Assembly (NCBI GenBank): GCA_018292915.2
Contig: JACVVK020000017.1
Coordinates: forward strand, 576,001 to 640,000
Source: Batillaria attramentaria
Taxonomy: Eukaryota; Mollusca; Gastropoda; Batillariidae
Reading direction: 5' to 3'
Length of the DNA stretch: 64,000 nucleotides
Of this stretch, positions 26,619 through 38,209 are shown piece after piece. The notes below the pieces were generated by a model. That model was not told the DNA's origin. It was given only the letters and a program-made list of their open reading frames with translations, and made no database searches. Numbering within the stretch: the first letter of the stretch is position 1; each line of letters starts with the position of its first letter. The translations under genes and the position numbers were made by a program.

Positions 26619-28264
26619 CACTCTCTCTCTTCTCTCTCTCTCTCTGAATGGAAACAACTGACCGGACTTGTCAGACCAATATTGGTTTTGGAAGAGAGAC
26701 GTCAAGTTGTTTTCTTTGAAATCTATGACGTTTTCCTCATTGGGATGACGCATAATGCATTTGACGTAATAACTTTGACTCGGATACAATTCTTGCAATG
26801 AAAGCAGCCCCATGAAAATTGAAGTGTTGCTGCTGCGCAGTGTAAAGATCGAATTTATACCGGCTCAATGTGTTTAACAGACAAGTCTGCGCGGCGAACG
26901 TTTTTTTCACTATGTGTTATGTCTGCTGGGCGCGCGCGCACACAGACACACACACAGACATACGCGCGCACGCACGCACGCACGCACGCACGCAGACTTG
27001 CGCGAGCCGCGTTTGTGCATGTGCTCCATTGAGACCTATGTGGTGTTCTCTCACTCTACTATGCTATTGAGTGAGAGTCGGTGGGAAAAACAAAGCTCAC
27101 TACATCAATGAAACTCCCGCTTTCCCCGTCTACAAATAGAGAACTTCCGAAAAGTGACGACACACCCCCACGTCAATCAAACATGACGTCGGCAAACTGA
27201 CGCTGATACAGTTTTGCGTCAGTGCGCGTGTGCCTTTTCTGCGATGTTTGTGAGGCGTGTGGCTTGTGTAAAGGAAATGTGCTTCGAGTACAAATTTTCG
27301 AGTCAACTGACGACAACGGCTGCAGTGAATTTTTCTAATTTTTTTGTATATTTTTTATGGCACCCCAGGCTCATTATCTATGTATAGTAGGAGCGATTTT
27401 GAGATCTAAAGTGTGTTCACCAGCACTTTCATCAGGTACGGCTTACGCCAAAAGTATAAAAGCGACAACCTCCAAAATTCACTCAGTTGAGAGTCCGTAT
27501 TCATGCTATCTATGTCCCAAAATTGGAGTGGTTTAGGTAAATATTACGCCTTTAAACGCCAGAAAGCCACTTTTTTTTAAAAGGGCGATAACTCGCAAAT
27601 CATGTGTGCAATCGTACCTGGATCGGGCCTTCTATTCAACAATCTTGATTCATTTAGAAACCCCAAATTTGAAATCGATCGGTTCAGTATTTTGGGAGAA
27701 ATAGGCATCTGAACTGGGTTCACATGCAATGTCAACTCAGGCTCGGTTTACATGAAAACTATAAGAGCGACCATTTTCTAGTAGTGACTCTGTTCAGAGT
27801 CCGTATTCAAGCTATCTACTGCCAAAAAATTGAGTGATTTAAATAAATATTACGCCTGTACACGAAAGACAACCAACTTGTCTCAAAAGGGCGATAACTC
27901 CCAAATCACTTAAGCAATCATCACACGCTTGAATCGTCTAATGTAACATTTTGATAAATTTGGATACCCCAAATTTGAAGCCATTCGGTTAAGTATCTTC
28001 GAAGAAACGGGCCCGGACACAATTCACACACGCACACACATCCGCACAGACGGCACTCAGTGAGGAGGAGAAGCGCGTTCGGAACAGCATACATGCCAGC
28101 ATCGATGACGCAGGTTTTCTTACGTCATTGTCAGAGTTACACTTGCATAATCGTCTCTGCGGGAGATCGGCAGTGACGTGCGTTTGTACCACAGATGCTT
28201 GCCTATGAACGTGGAAATTTTAGCCCGTCCTATTATGTTGTTTCCATTACTATGGAAACAACAT
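26473..28264. mobile_element. Repeat element with ATGTTGTTTCCAT ends and an internal tandem duplication
   Basis: ATGTTGTTTCCAT occurs at 26473 and again at 28235. The latter is part of a near-perfect palindrome (28235-28264, four-base spacer) whose right arm is the inverse. An inverse 'aatggaaacaact' also lies at 26646 after a long (CA)n(CT)n tract (26540-26644). Within the element, a unit of about 290 bp is duplicated at roughly 27430-27710 and 27740-28010, shown by 'gagtccgtattca', 'tattacgcct', 'aaaagggcgataactc' and 'ccccaaatttgaa'. An alternating CG/CA tract lies at 26930-26998. No coding capacity is seen. The exact element borders are inferred. Confidence 0.55.
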
Positions 28265-28276
28265 AAAAAACGAGGG

Positions 28277-28498
28277 AAAAGCCCCAAACAAACTTAAATG
28301 AAAAAGGAAGCGAAGAAAGATTGACAAAAATCCGTCTATAACGGCATAGGCACCTTGCTGGAATGGACCCGCTTCCTGATTTAAAATTTTTTTTTTTTTT
28401 TTTTTTTCCGTACAGCTAGTTTAGTTCGAGGTTAGACTCTAACCCGGGGCTAAACTCCCTAACCCCGACTCAGCTTTACATGCGGGCCCTGATGTGTA
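28277..28498. repeat. Dispersed repeat R1, copy 1
   Basis: It shares an ordered set of words with 36403-36613: 'aaaaaggaagc', 'tataacggc', 'gacccgcttcc', 'agctagtttagtt', 'taacccggggctaaa' and 'cgggccc'. A poly-T tract at 28388-28407 replaces other sequence in the second copy. The family is unknown. Confidence 0.75.
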
Positions 28499-28838
28499 AG
28501 TAGTATAGTGATGGGTACTACGGAAACAGCTCAGGACGATCTGTGAGCGTAAAATGGTAACATTAGTCCCTTTAACCCTTTCACTGCCGCCGTCGCAGGA
28601 TTTCATGAATCGCAGCAGTATCCCCACTGTCAAATTAGTTGAAAATGTTTGATCTAGACTTTCCAGTAGTTGAGGGGAAAAAAACTCTCTAGATGCAGTA
28701 TAGGTATGATTCCTGTTTACAGCAGAGTGACGTGAAGATCTGTTATCCGTGAGTGACCCGAAATGCTTCTGGCAGTGAAAGGGTTAACAGTCGAATGCTT
28801 GAGCTACCACCTTGGCTTTCTTGATATCATAAGATTGA

Positions 28839-29397
28839 GGCGGTCGGTGGTCTAGTGGTTAAGAGACTTGTCACCAATGCGAGAGGTCAGGGGTTCGAGA
28901 CCCACTGGGGGCAAATAATTTTTCCTTCTCCTATGTGGCACCGTTCATTCGGGCCGATCGTCGGGGGTTCTCTCCGGGTACTCCGGCTTCCTTCCCCTCT
29001 GCTTTGGAAATGTTCAGCCCACCTTCTTCTTCTTCTGCGTTCCCGGCCATGCTAAATGGAAAGTCCGGTCTTGGTGACGAACTCCGCTGTCCGCCGCAGC
29101 GACGCTGTTGGTCCCCAAAGCTTCTCTTGTAGGTCCGCCTCACTGGGCCATAGCTGGCGTCGGACGGCGCTGTAGGTGGGACACCAAATTTGAAAAATAC
29201 ATGCAAATCTAAATTCCGAAATTCAAATAGCTGAGCTGACCCTTCGCACCACGTGATTGTAATGTGTTTATGTCCAGTGTGTGAGAGAATGCGTGTGCTT
29301 CACGTGAGCGTGCGTGTTGGGTTCAGTTCGCGACGCTTTGAGCCGATTCATGAAATTGGGTATAGCGCCTATACACTACTCATTATTATTATTATTT
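28839..29397 (+). mobile_element. SINE-B copy interrupted by a nested insertion
   Basis: The head ('ggtggtctagtggttaagag', B-box-like 'ggttcgagaccc') and body run to 29022. The body resumes at 29184 with 'ccaaatttgaaaaata' and continues to 'agcgcctatacactactc' and ATT repeats. Between them lies a 160-bp foreign segment. Confidence 0.88.
29023..29183 (-). mobile_element. Short element nested inside SINE-B
   Basis: This segment interrupts the SINE-B body exactly where intact copies read 'cagcccaccaaatttg'. On the minus strand it ends in a (GAA)n-type tail, which suggests a retroposed fragment. It is GC-rich and unrelated to the other SINE families here. Confidence 0.65.
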
Positions 29398-30130
29398 AGC
29401 TGGCGGTTCAGGCAGCTCAAACATGCTGGAATCCACAGTGACAACAGAAGACATGCATTTTATTTATTTATTTTTTTTTTTACCATAGGAAACAGCCAAC
29501 GTGCTGTACTACTCGATCTAAGTGAAAGAGATGCAAGGGGATTAACTTTTGCGGTCTTGTGGGATTGAGGCTAGAGGGCGCAGATGCTGACGGAAGCCAT
29601 TACACATGACCTAGATGGATGACTTGGAATGGTATGGGGATCACCTGATCCTTAGGGAAAGGGGAAGTGTTTATACTGTTTTGAGCCACCAGCAGATGAA
29701 ACTTGCGATCTTTTGTGTTGCTTTTATTCGAAGTCGGCACCTTTTTTTTTTCGTCCCAGAAACAAATTAACCTAAAAGCAGTTCTTAGTGTCCTGTTGAC
29801 AGGGTAACAGAATGGCCGGCCCAGACGCGTTGTTGATTCTGTAGTGCCTGTCTGAGAGAAAGGGGTGGGGGCGGGGAGGGGAGGGGTGACCTCAGTTTTC
29901 ACTTATCGCTTTGTGAAGGGATTTGATCGTATGTACATGCACACATGTCGTTATGAATATTTCATGCAGTTCGCGAGGGCCGAGTATAAAACTGATATCG
30001 TTTTAGCGGAACTCTCAGTGTCTGAGTCGAGAACATCTTTGTACTAGCACAGACACTGAGAGTTGAGAGCTGAACACTTTATGACTTGTGAAGAAGAGCA
30101 TGTCCTTTAAAATCCTCGATAGTGAAACGG
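29398..30130. other. Intergenic stretch, nothing recognised
   Basis: No coding similarity or clear repeat is seen. 'gaactctcagtgtctgagt' and 'cagacactgagagttgaga' near 30010-30070 form a small inverted repeat. Confidence 0.5.
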
Positions 30131-30300
30131 GGCGGATGGGCGTGTATTTGAGGGTTTAACGTCTTTTTCCACCACATAATATTATGGGTGATATCAAAGA
30201 CGGGGCAACGAGAAAAAGGCCAGCACATATATTTGACCCCAACCGGGATTCGAACTCACGATCCAAGCATTGGAGGTCCAACGCTCTACCGCTCGGCGCA
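30131..30300 (-). mobile_element. SINE-A copy
   Basis: Minus strand: head 'gccgagcggtagagcgttgg', B-box-like 'gtgagttcgaatcccgg', body to 'aaaaagacgttaaaccctc'. A (TG)n tract follows immediately at 30302. Confidence 0.88.
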
Positions 30301-30301
30301 G

Positions 30302-30376
<75 letters not shown>

Positions 30377-30398
30377 TGTGTGTGTGTGTGTGTGTGTG
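30302..30398. repeat. (TG)n / (TGCG)n microsatellite
   Basis: TG dinucleotides have a central (GCGT)n block. Confidence 0.96.
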
Positions 30399-30914
30399 AT
30401 GGTCACGTGTATGAGCACCCGTCCGTTTATATAATTATATTTTTTTTGGTTATTTGTCCTGGTATGCATATTTTCAAACGTGTGTTTGTGTTTTTATGTT
30501 TATGATATTTTTGTTGCCCGCCGCAAGACTAACTGCCCTCAGAGGACAATGAAGATTGATTGAATTGGATTAATTTCAAAATCTGAAACCATCTGCGACA
30601 GAGCTGGGAACACTTTCGCTGCCTTCCATTAACAAACCCTTTACAATGCTCACGTCTATCACACACTATCAGGAAACTGTTTTGTTGTTGTTCTTCTTCG
30701 TTTTCTTGCATCCTTTTCTGGTTTAAATATGTCACTGTGTGGTTCAATTTTTTGTTTTGTGGTTCTTTTTCAATTTTCGAGCTGTTTCCTCCTTGAAAAT
30801 GTTTCGTTACTGAGAATTTAATTATCCTCTCACCAGAGAAATTCGCAGATGGCCGAGGCTGAATGAGAGTGCGAGATCGAGGGAGGGGTGGGGAGGGGGA
30901 GTGGTAGTGGGATT

Positions 30915-30988
30915 GGGTGGGTGGGTGGGTGGGTGGGTGGGTGGGTGGATGGGTGGGTGGGTGGGTGGATGGGTGGGTGGGTGGGTGT
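30915..30988. repeat. (GGGT)n array with GGAT variants
   Basis: About 18 GGGT-type units, with two GGAT variants spaced about 24 bases apart. Four or more G3 runs per 16 bases give strong G-quadruplex potential on the plus strand. The same motif ends SINE-A copies in reverse orientation, so it may have grown from a SINE tail. Confidence 0.93.
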
Positions 30989-31096
30989 TCATCGTGGTTA
31001 AATCAATGGAGAAATGATTATTTGGTATTTAGAATGGATGATATACTGTGCACATACAACATATTACAGACTCCTTTGTTTAAGTTGGGGAGTCGA

Positions 31097-31437
31097 CCGG
31101 CCCCCGTAGTGTAGTGGTTAGCACTTCGGACCGTGGACCGGGAGACCCGGGTTCGAGTCCCATCCGAGGCAAGCGGGATTCTTCCTACCTAGGTCGGCTC
31201 CTAGCTGGTGCCGTAGTTCCCCGGCCTGGTTAATGCCGGGATATTTATGACAGGAAGCGTGGAATGCGGCCCCGTCCCGCAGTCCCAAACCACACGGACC
31301 TCCATAGCATCATCTTACCATCATCCTCATCGCCATCATCATGCATAATAAAAATTGCCCCAGCTTCCGAGCCCTCCGTGGATTCCACCCATGACCTGGG
31401 AGGAACACCACTGGAACTGGGAAAAGAGTTGGGGCAA
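31097..31437 (+). mobile_element. SINE-C copy
   Basis: The head 'cccgtagtgtagtggttagc' and B-box-like 'cgggttcgagtcccatcc' are followed by the SINE-C body ('ctacctaggtcggctcc', 'tatttatgacaggaagcgtg', 'catcatgcataataaaaatt'), ending 'aagagttggggc' and (CAA)n. It is shorter than the 19.9 kb copy because part of the centre is absent. Confidence 0.88.
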
Positions 31438-31461
31438 AAAACAACAACAACAAAAAAAGTT

Positions 31462-31625
31462 AGGGAGTCGATTTGGTAGAACGTTATGTTCGTGTCGTGA
31501 GTTCAAATCCCGGCTGTGAGACAAGAATGTGTGCTGACCTATTCTTCTTTGTCCCGTCTTCGACATCACCGTATGTAGTTGAAGATGACGTAGAACCCTC
31601 AACGAGCCAACCGACCAACCAACCA
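31462..31625 (+). mobile_element. SINE-A copy, degenerate head
   Basis: The head is eroded ('gatttggtagaacgttatg'), but the B-box-like 'gtgagttcaaatcccggct' and body ('ttgtcccgtcttcgacatc') remain. The 3' end is replaced by 'aaccaaccagccgacc'. Confidence 0.75.
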
Positions 31626-31639
31626 GCCGACCAGTCAAC

Positions 31640-32537
<898 letters not shown>

Positions 32538-34818
32538 AACGCTTAGGTACTTTTTGGAGGAATTGTATGTGTTTTATGGCTAGCTACAGTAAACTTTCTG
32601 TCGTCAATCGCTGTGTTCGTTTTTGGAGGAATTGTATGTTTTATGGCTAGCTACAGTAAACTTTCTGTCGTCAATCGCTGTGTTCGTTTTTGGAGGAATT
32701 GTATGTGTTTTATGGCTAGCTACAGTAAACTTTCTGTCGTCAAACGCTGTGTTCGTTTTTGGAGGAATTGTATGTGTTTTATGGCTAGCTACAGTAAACT
32801 TTCTGTCGTCAAACGCTGTGTTCGTTTTGGAGGAATTGTACGTGTTTTATGGCTAGCTACAGTAAACTTTCTGTCGTCAAACGCTGTGTTCGTTTTTGGA
32901 GGAATTGTACGTGTTTTATGGCTAGCTACAGTAAACTTTCTGTCGTCAACGCTGTGTTCGTTTTTGGAGGAATTGTGTGTTTTATGGCTAGCTACAGTAA
33001 ACTTTCTGTCGTCAACGCTGTGTTCGTTTTTGGAGGAATTGTATGTGTTTTATGGCTAGCTACAGTAAACTTTCTGTCGTCAATCGCTGTGTTCGTTTTT
33101 GGAGGAATTGTATGTTTTATGGCTAGCTACAGTAAACTTTCTGTCGTCAAACGCTGTGTTCGTTTTTGGAGGAATTGTATGTGTTTTATGGCTAGCTACA
33201 GTAAACTTTCTATCGTCAAACGCTGTGTTCGTTTTTGGAGGAATTGTATGTGTTTTATGGCTAGCTACAGTAAACTTTCTATCGTCAAACGCTGTGTTCG
33301 TTTTTGGAGGAATTGTATGTGTTTTATGGCTAGCTACAGTAAACTTTCTATCGTCAAACGCTGTGTTCGTTTTTGGAGGAATTGTATGTGTTTTATGGCT
33401 AGCTACAGTAAACTTTCTGTCGTCAAACGCTGTGTTCGTTTTTGGAGGAATTGTATGTGTTTTATGGCTAGCTACAGTAAACTTTCTGTCGTCAAACGCT
33501 GTGTTCGTTTTTGGAGGAATTGTATGTGTTTTATGGCTAGCTACAGTAAACTTTCTGTCGTCAAACGCTGTGTTCGTTTTTGGAGGAATTGTATGTGTTT
33601 TATGGCTAGCTACAGTAAACTTTCTGTCGTCAACGCTGTGTTCGTTTTTGGAGGAATTGTATGTGTTTTATGGCTAGCTACAGTAAACTTTCTGTCGTCA
33701 AACGCTGTGTTCGTTTTTGGAGGAATTGTATGTGTTTTATGGCTAGCTACAGTAAACTTTCTGTCGTCAAACGCTGTGTTCGTTTTTGGAGGAATTGTAT
33801 GTGTTTTATGGCTAGCTACAGTAAACTTTCTATCGTCAAACGCTGTGTTCGTTTTTGGAGGAATTGTATGTGTTTTATGGCTAGCTACAGTAAACTTTCT
33901 ATCGTCAAACGCTGTGTTCGTTTGGAGGAATTGTATGTGTTTTATGGCTAGCTACAGTAAACTTTCTATCGTCAAAACGCTGTGTTCGTTTTTGGAGGAA
34001 TTGTATGTGTTTTATGGCTAGCTACAGTAAACTTTCTGTCGTCAAACGCTGTGTTCGTTTTTGGAGGAATTGTATGTGTTTTATGGCTAGCTACAGTAAA
34101 CTTTCTGTCGTCAAACGCTGTGTTCGTTTTTGGAGGAATTGTATGTGTTTATGGCTAGCTACAGTAAACTTTCTGTCGTCAAACGCTGTGTTCGTTTTTG
34201 GAGGAATTGTATGTGTTTTATGGCTAGCTACAGTAAACTTTCTGTCGTCAAACGCTGTGTTCGTTTTTGGAGGAATTGTATGTGTTTTATGGCTAGCTAC
34301 AGTAAACTTTCTGTCGTCAAACGCTGTGTTCGTTTTTGGAGGAATTGTATGTGTTTTATGGCTAGCTACAGTAAACTTTCTGTCGTCAAACGCTGTGTTC
34401 GTTTTTGGAGGAATTGTATGTGTTTTATGGCTAGCTACAGTAAACTTTCTGTCGTCAAACGCTGTGTTCGTTTTTTGGAGGAATTGTATGTGTTTTATGG
34501 CTAGCTACAGTAAACTTTCTGTCGTCAAACGCTGTGTTTTTTGGAGGAATTGTATGTGTTTTATGGCTAGCTACAGTAAACTTTCTGTCGTCAAACGCTG
34601 TGTTCGTTTTTGGAGGAATTGTATGTGTTTTATGGCTAGCTACAGTAAACTTTCTGTCGTCAAACGCTGTGTTCGTTTTGGAGGAATTGTATGTGTTTTA
34701 TGGCTAGCTACAGTAAACTTTCTGTCGTCAAACGCTGTGTTCGTTTTTGGAGGAATTGTATGTGTTTTATGGCTAGCTACAGTAAACTTTCTGTCGTCAA
34801 ACGCTGTGTTCGTTTTTA
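32538..34818 (+). repeat. 69-bp minisatellite, about 33 tandem copies
   Basis: The unit contains 'ttttggaggaattgtatgtg', 'ttttatggctagctacagta', 'aactttctgtcgtcaaacgc' and 'tgtgttcg'. The array spans about 2.28 kb. Copies are almost identical. Variants include tCtaTcgtc for tctgtcgtc (clustered at 33210-33350 and 33830-33970), caatcgctg for caaacgctg, one-base-shorter caacgctg, and small T-run changes. Because 69 is a multiple of three, two forward frames stay open over long stretches (23-residue periods MASYSKLSVVKRCVRF... and NAVFVFGGIVCVLWLATVNF...); the third has stops. Frame changes at one-base indels and the lack of a conserved start argue against a protein. The first unit (32538-32606) is diverged at its left edge; the last stops inside 'tgttcgttttt' and runs into (TTTA)n. 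Confidence 0.97.
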
Positions 34819-34853
34819 TTGGTATTTATTTATTTATTTATTATTATTATATT

Positions 34854-35240
34854 GGGGCGGTTGGTGGTCTAGTGGTTAAGACTTAGTCACAAATGCGAGA
34901 GGTCAGGTTCGAGTCCAACTCGGGGCAACGAATTTTCTTTCTCGTATGTGGCACTGTTCATTCGGGCCGACCGTCAGGGGTTCTCTCCGGGTACGCCGGC
35001 TTTCTCCCCCCTCTGCTTTGGGAATGTTCAACCCACAAAATTAAAAAAAACAAACAAAAAAAAACCGCAATTCTAAAATTCCGAAAATTAAATTGCTGAG
35101 CCGGCCCTTCGCACCACGTGATTGTAATGTGCTCATGTCCAGTGTGTGAGAGACTGCGTGTGATTCACGTGAGCGTGCGTGTTGGGTTTAGCTGGCGGCG
35201 CTTTGAGCCAAATATTTGGGATAAAGCGCCTATATTAATG
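34854..35240 (+). mobile_element. SINE-B copy next to the 69-bp array
   Basis: The head 'ggttggtggtctagtggtta' and B-box-like 'caggttcgagtcc' are followed by the full body to 'gataaagcgcctatatta'. An A-rich insertion (35041-35064) sits in the middle. It starts 36 bases after the array ends, separated by TTTA/ATT repeats. Confidence 0.88.
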
Positions 35241-35370
35241 AGCTTTTTACCTTTTTGTGTCTACGCGATCATCCATTCTGAAAGGCGTGTTTCCTGCTTT
35301 GCGACTGAACACTTGTTCTGCATTTTGTGTGTTTTGCGTCACTCGTGATTCTAAACATGAAATCAGTGTT

Positions 35371-35540
35371 AGGTTGTCTGAGGGGTTTTACGTCATTTGC
35401 CACCACATCAGGGGTGCCAGTGATATCAAAGACTGGGCAACGCGGAAAAAAGCCAGCGTAATATTTTGGCTCACAATCGGGGTTCGAACTCACGTCCCGA
35501 GCATTGAAGTCGAACGCTGTACCAGCTCGAGTGCTCCGGA
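35371..35540 (-). mobile_element. SINE-A copy
   Basis: Minus strand: head 'gagctggtacagcgttcga', B-box-like 'gggacgtgagttcgaaccc', body to 'aatgacgtaaaacccc'. (CTGT)n and CT tracts follow at 35545-35620. Confidence 0.82.
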
Positions 35541-35900
35541 TCTCTATCTGTCTGCCTCTCTCTGTGTCTGTCTGTCTGTCTCTCTCTGTCTCTCTGTGTC
35601 TGTCTGTCTCTCTCTCTCTCCGACAGGGTATACTTAGGGGCGGGAGTGGTGGTGGTGGTGGTGGTGTGTGTGTGTGTGTGTGGGGGGGGGTACAAGCACA
35701 ATTTACACGGGCCAAAAGAAAACACTGAAAACTTGCAACGCTAGTGACTTAAAACGGAGACGCGCTAACAGAGATAGAACGTGTGTTCTAAACAAAAAGT
35801 GCCAAAAACGTTTTCAACATACGCAAAAGAGTAAAACTGATGATGTAGTCACTACGTTTAGTTCCGGCCTGAAGTGCTGTAACTTAGTATCTCACGACAG

Positions 35901-36038
35901 TTCTAATGCTCGGGTCGTGAGTTCGATCCCGGCTCGGGCCAAATATTTGTGCTGGCTTTTTCATCGTTGCCCCGTCTTTGATATCACCCTATGTGGTGGA
36001 AAAGGACGTTAAACCCCCCAAACACCCACCCACCCTCT
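35901..36038 (+). mobile_element. SINE-A copy, head truncated
   Basis: It begins at 'ttctaatgctcgggtcgtga', lacking the A-box. The body from 'gttcgatcccggctcgggcc' to 'gttaaaccccccaaacaccc' is complete. Confidence 0.85.
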
Positions 36039-36248
36039 CACGACAGATAATACTTTCGCTTCCTACTTCTGTCTCTATATGCCTCTGGTCGAATTCAGTT
36101 GTGGGAGGGAAGTTGGGGGAGCTGGGACAGGACAGCTTTGGACTGATAGTTTTGGTAGATAACTTTCATTGAGTCTGTTTGTGTGTACCTTGAATCGTTT
36201 GATGTCGCTGCACCTGCCAAATTGGATGTTAGAGTGGATGCAAATAGT

Positions 36249-36249
<1 letters not shown>

Positions 36250-36312
<63 letters not shown>

Positions 36313-36320
36313 TGTTCTTC
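36250..36320. repeat. (TG)n microsatellite
   Basis: About 65 bases of TG are followed by 'tcaagcgcagcgagtcctt', the inverse of the short dispersed repeat seen at 11.48 kb. Confidence 0.95.
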
Positions 36321-36402
36321 AAGCGCAGCGAGTCCTTGGCACGTATGTAAAAGTCGAGGTTAATTTTGCCCACGGCTACCGGCCTAACCCAGACTAGGAC
36401 AA

Positions 36403-36613
36403 TAGAAACCCAAAAGCAAAATTAAATAAAAAAGGAAGCAAAGAAAGGAAGAAAAAAATCCTTCTATAACGGCTCAGACACCTTCCTGGAATGGGCCCGC
36501 TTCCTTATTTAAAACAATAAACAACAGACAATTTAACCCTAGAGCTAGTTTAGTTTGAGGTTATACTCTAACCCGGGGCTAAAAGCCCTAACCTCGACAA
36601 TTACATACGGGCC
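36403..36613. repeat. Dispersed repeat R1, copy 2
   Basis: Same ordered words as 28277-28498, in the same orientation. It is followed by 'agcagcgctctataaaaact' and ATT repeats (36630-36670), a LINE/SINE-type 3' end, so R1 may be part of a retroelement tail. Confidence 0.75.
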
Positions 36614-36680
36614 CTTGGCACTTTGAGAGCAGCGCTCTATAAAAACTATGTATTATTATTATTATTATTATGTTTATTAT

Positions 36681-36817
36681 TGCCCATGCCGGGGTCGTAA
36701 GTTGGGGCCCAATATTAATTTGTGCCGTCCTTTTCAAGTTCTCGTTGTCCTGTCTTTGATACCACCCGTATGTGGTGGAAAAGGACGTCAAACCCCCAAA
36801 TACCCACCCACCTACCC
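36681..36817 (+). mobile_element. SINE-A copy, partial
   Basis: The head is lost. 'gccggggtcgtaagttgggg' and the body 'gtctttgataccacccgtat' to 'aaaggacgtcaaacccccaa' remain. Confidence 0.8.
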
Positions 36818-37237
36818 TCTGCACAAATTTAGATGCGCACCGCCTTTCCGGCCAAGACTGTGAGAGGGTCTCCGCTCAGCCGGCCATCTCATTCGCACAA
36901 CCCGGCTCGGTTCCCGGGCTTTTGTTTCCTGACTTTCGCACAGACAGAATCTCTCACGCACAGGCCTTACTTAATACGCAGGGGGTGTAGCGGACTAATT
37001 AATAATCTCCCAAGTGTGTCCAGCTCGGAGAGCCGAGGATGAAGTCCGCACCCGCACGTGACACGCACGTGACCTTGTGTAGCGAACGCCCTCTACCCGG
37101 CGGATCTGCAGCGTCCAGCTTTTGGGGCCAGGCTAGCCCCGAACGCACAGCGGTTTGCTCGCATGTGTCTAGAAGCGGGTGTGCCAAATGGTGCTTTTCT
37201 CTCTATCTCTCAGTCTCCTTTTAAAGCAGCGAGCAGG

Positions 37238-37900
37238 GGGGGGGGGGGGGGGGGCACAACTCGCCTGCACAACGGACAAAACTCGCTGGACAGCGCTTTC
37301 CGCGCAAGGAGGGTGGGTGGGTGGGTGTTTAAGAGTTTAACGTCCTTTTCCACCACGTATGGATGATATCAAAGACGGGGCAACGAGAAAAAAGGCCAGC
37401 ACAAATATTTGGCCCCAGGCGGGATTCGAACTCACGACCCGAGCATCGAAAGTCCAAACACTCTACCATTCGGCTATCCCGGCTCCCCTCCGCACAAGGA
37501 GCAGGTCGTCGCGCATGCATGATAATCATAACATCCTGCAGTTTTTTTGTTTGTTTGTTTGTTTGTTGGTTTTTGTTTATTTTTGTTGTTTTCATTTTTG
37601 TTTCTAAAGAGCAACGCTCAAGGGGGCACAACCAGCCCGCACCATGGGAAGAAACTGTCCGGATGGCGACACGACTTAGTTCCACGCTAGGACACGGTCG
37701 TTGCGCTTGACTGATGATGTTCTGCACGTGGACTTCGGGGGACAGGTTTTTTTTTTTTTTTTTCTTTCAGAATAGCGTGTAAGGGGCCACAACTGGCCAC
37801 ACAAGGGAAATAACTCGCTGGATGCAAGGCTCCATATCTGCGCTGGGTCATTGCACGTGCTCGATTATGTCCCGCACGTGAACTTCGGAGGACAGCTGCT
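37238..37900. repeat. Three degenerate copies of a unit of about 130-160 bp
   Basis: Related segments lie at 37238-37310 plus 37490-37540, at 37618-37745 and at 37775-37900. Shared words are 'gcacaac' or 'ccacaac', 'aaaactcgctgga', 'gtcgttgcgc' and 'gtcattgcac', and 'gcacgtgNacttcgg' with 'ggacag'. The first copy is split by a SINE-A. A G homopolymer (37236-37253) and a T homopolymer (37747-37763) lie at unit junctions. Confidence 0.65.
37311..37489 (-). mobile_element. SINE-A copy with probable target-site duplication
   Basis: Minus strand: a full copy from 'ggagccgggatagccgaatg' to the terminal CACCC run. Flanks 'ccgcgcaaggag' before and 'ccgcacaaggag' after match at 11 of 12 bases, consistent with a target-site duplication. 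Confidence 0.9.
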
Positions 37901-38040
37901 GGGGCGAGTCCCTTGACGTAGACTGTGTGGGGCAGATGGTTTATATGGGTCCCTGAGTGTCCGGGTATTCTGTGTAAAGCATAATAAAAAGGGATGCTGC
38001 TGATGAAAGCTTTTTTGTGTGTTTTTATGTTTCTCTACCC

Positions 38041-38058
38041 TGTGTGTGTGTGTGTGTG

Positions 38059-38107
<49 letters not shown>

Positions 38108-38168
38108 ACGCGATGTGCGTGTGTGTGTGGGCACGCGATGTGTGTGTGTGTGTGTGTGTGTGCACGCG

Positions 38169-38208
<40 letters not shown>

Positions 38209-38209
38209 T
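38041..38209. repeat. (TG)n microsatellite with repeated GCACGCGATG
   Basis: TG runs are broken three times by 'gcacgcgatg', giving a higher-order period of roughly 30-55 bases. Confidence 0.96.

Noticed and set aside
32538..34818. CRISPR array
   Set aside because: Units are contiguous with no unique spacers, the period is 69 bp throughout, and the context is a eukaryotic genome without cas genes.
32849..34886. Frames of up to 390 codons across the 69-bp array as a repeat protein gene
   Set aside because: The frame changes at one-base indels between units. Two unrelated frames are equally open, the units are preserved at the DNA level (third positions are no more variable), and no start, signal or exon context is seen.
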